Of a stretch of 23,553 bases of DNA, positions 22,720-23,553 are shown piece after piece. The notes under the pieces were generated by a model. It did not search any database, was not told the origin of the DNA, and saw nothing but the letters and a program-made list of their open reading frames with translations. A program made the position numbers and the translations under genes. Numbering within the stretch: the first letter of the stretch is position 1; the number at the start of each line of letters is the position of its first letter. Origin of the DNA: Erysipelotrichaceae bacterium (GTDB taxonomy: Bacteria > Bacillota_I > Bacilli_A > Erysipelotrichales > Erysipelotrichaceae); NCBI GenBank assembly GCA_020026035.1, contig JAHHRC010000014.1:1-23553 (forward strand), given 5' to 3'.

Positions 22720-23211
22720 ATGAAGATTGAAGAAGTAAGAAAGATGTGTGAGGATCTTGGCGATGCGTATTCGATACCGGTGTATATACCAATTGATGTA
22801 AATCCTAGGATGAAACGAGCACAGGCGCATGTACGGTATACACGAGGTTTGGGAGGTGAAATCTTGCCGCTATGTATTGAGTTTAATAAGCAGGTAGTAG
22901 AGAATGCGACGAAGGAAGAGATGCTTGAACTAGTGAAACATGAGATGGCGCATTATTTCGCAATGGTTGAAGCGAATGATCCCCGTCATAGTGCCTATTG
23001 GAAACAGTGGTGTAGAAGGCTTGGTTGTAGTACGAAGGCGCGGGGAGAAAAAGATGAGCGTCAGTTGGTTACGTTTAAGTATATGTTTTATTGTTCGAAT
23101 TGTGGAAAGGTGCTTGCAAGAAGGCATCGGGAAACGAAATGGAGTCGGAATGTGGAAAGGTTAACTTCGCAGTGTTGTAATGCGAAGGTGAGGTTAGTGG
23201 TGCATGAGTAA
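22720..23211 (+). CDS. SprT-like zinc metalloprotein
   Basis: A 163-residue SprT-like protein. The catalytic-type motif is H74-E75-M-A-H78, with H90 in DPRHSAYWK as the third ligand, which is the SprT/Spartan arrangement. A C-terminal zinc ribbon has C125-x2-C128-G and C152-C153. Eukaryotic Spartan cleaves DNA-protein crosslinks; the role of bacterial SprT is not established. The ATG follows AGGTG (22711-22715). There is no clear promoter between the terminator at 22680-22707 and the start, so expression probably depends on read-through from the CpXC gene. It overlaps the next gene by eight bases. Confidence 0.85.
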   Translation: MKIEEVRKMCEDLGDAYSIPVYIPIDVNPRMKRAQAHVRYTRGLGGEILPLCIEFNKQVVENATKEEMLELVKHEMAHYFAMVEANDPRHSAYWKQWCRRLGCSTKARGEKDERQLVTFKYMFYCSNCGKVLARRHRETKWSRNVERLTSQCCNAKVRLVVHE

Positions 23212-23553
23212 AATGGATCAGTATTTGGATGTGTTGAACGATGCGTCGGTGTGTATTGTGCGTGGTGTTTTGTGTATTGGCTTGTCACTTGTGCCGGGTA
23301 TGTCTTTGGTTGGTCTACAGATGGAGTATGTGTTGGACTTTACGTTTAAGCAAGTATTGGGAATAGGTGTTGGTATTGCGTTTTTGTTTCTAGGGTTTGG
23401 AGTGTTTGAGATTGTGCGTGGGTTTCAAGCGCTTAAGAAGTATGATGCAGGTTCGTTTACGAAAGAAGATATTGCCCAGCTGGAAGAGATGGAAGATGAG
23501 CTAGAAGCGTATAAGCGTCGTAAGGTTATTGGGTATTTTGTTTGTGGTGTTGG
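23204..23553 (+). CDS. Membrane protein, truncated by the window end
   Basis: The first 116 residues are visible; the frame is still open at the window edge. Two hydrophobic segments (about 15-36 and 50-68) are followed by a charged helical stretch with KEDIAQLEEMEDELEAYKRRK, and a third hydrophobic segment begins at the edge. I do not recognise a family. AGGTT (23191-23195) lies eight bases before ATG 23204, and the start overlaps the SprT-like stop by eight bases, so the two are co-translated. Confidence 0.65.
   Translation, partial: MSKMDQYLDVLNDASVCIVRGVLCIGLSLVPGMSLVGLQMEYVLDFTFKQVLGIGVGIAFLFLGFGVFEIVRGFQALKKYDAGSFTKEDIAQLEEMEDELEAYKRRKVIGYFVCGV

Overview
This window looks like a chromosomal segment of a Bacillota (Firmicutes) bacterium, most likely an Erysipelotrichia-like lineage. 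That placement is inferred from gene content, low C content and Firmicutes core-gene order, not from a marker gene. The core is a rearranged version of the hprK/trxB/yvcJ-yvcK-whiA neighbourhood known from Bacillus. All but two genes lie on the + strand, and that strand is strikingly rich in G and T even across the minus-strand genes, as expected of a leading replication strand.

Layout: (1) 51-1073, a BMP-family substrate-binding lipoprotein. (2) 1128-3639, hprK, a ppaX-like HAD phosphatase and trxB as a tight operon for HPr(Ser) phosphorylation, pyrophosphate removal and thioredoxin reduction. (3) 3894-6674, a 926-residue iron-sulfur flavoprotein with its own promoter, a Rex-like palindrome and codon use suggesting high expression. 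(4) 6778-7608, a YwaF/TMEM164-type membrane protein. (5) 7707-11663, rapZ, yvcK and whiA, then a small membrane protein and an Eis-like acetyltransferase, all overlapping. (6) 11773-14007, a cytoplasmic GH2 beta-galactosidase, convergent with a minus-strand LytTR regulator that carries an NTF2/SnoaL-like domain instead of a receiver. The two share a bidirectional terminator. (7) 14819-15269, an AT-rich 450-base gap holding two perfect inverted repeats and a candidate small-RNA unit. (8) 15270-15575, a small minus-strand membrane protein. (9) 15682-19794, mutL (apparently leaderless), miaA, tcdA and an unknown membrane protein as an overlapping operon. (10) 19886-23553, a membrane-anchored HExxH peptidase, a Bax-inhibitor-1 protein, an unknown protein, a CpXC zinc protein, a SprT-like protein and a truncated membrane protein.

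Most genes are housekeeping. The parts least explained by known families are the multi-cluster flavoprotein and its promoter, the LytTR regulator with the structured gap beside it, and the uncharacterised membrane proteins. I saw no CRISPR array, tRNA, rRNA, insertion sequence, prophage or defence system. Starts given here were often moved downstream of the longest reading frame, using ribosome-binding sites and promoter positions.
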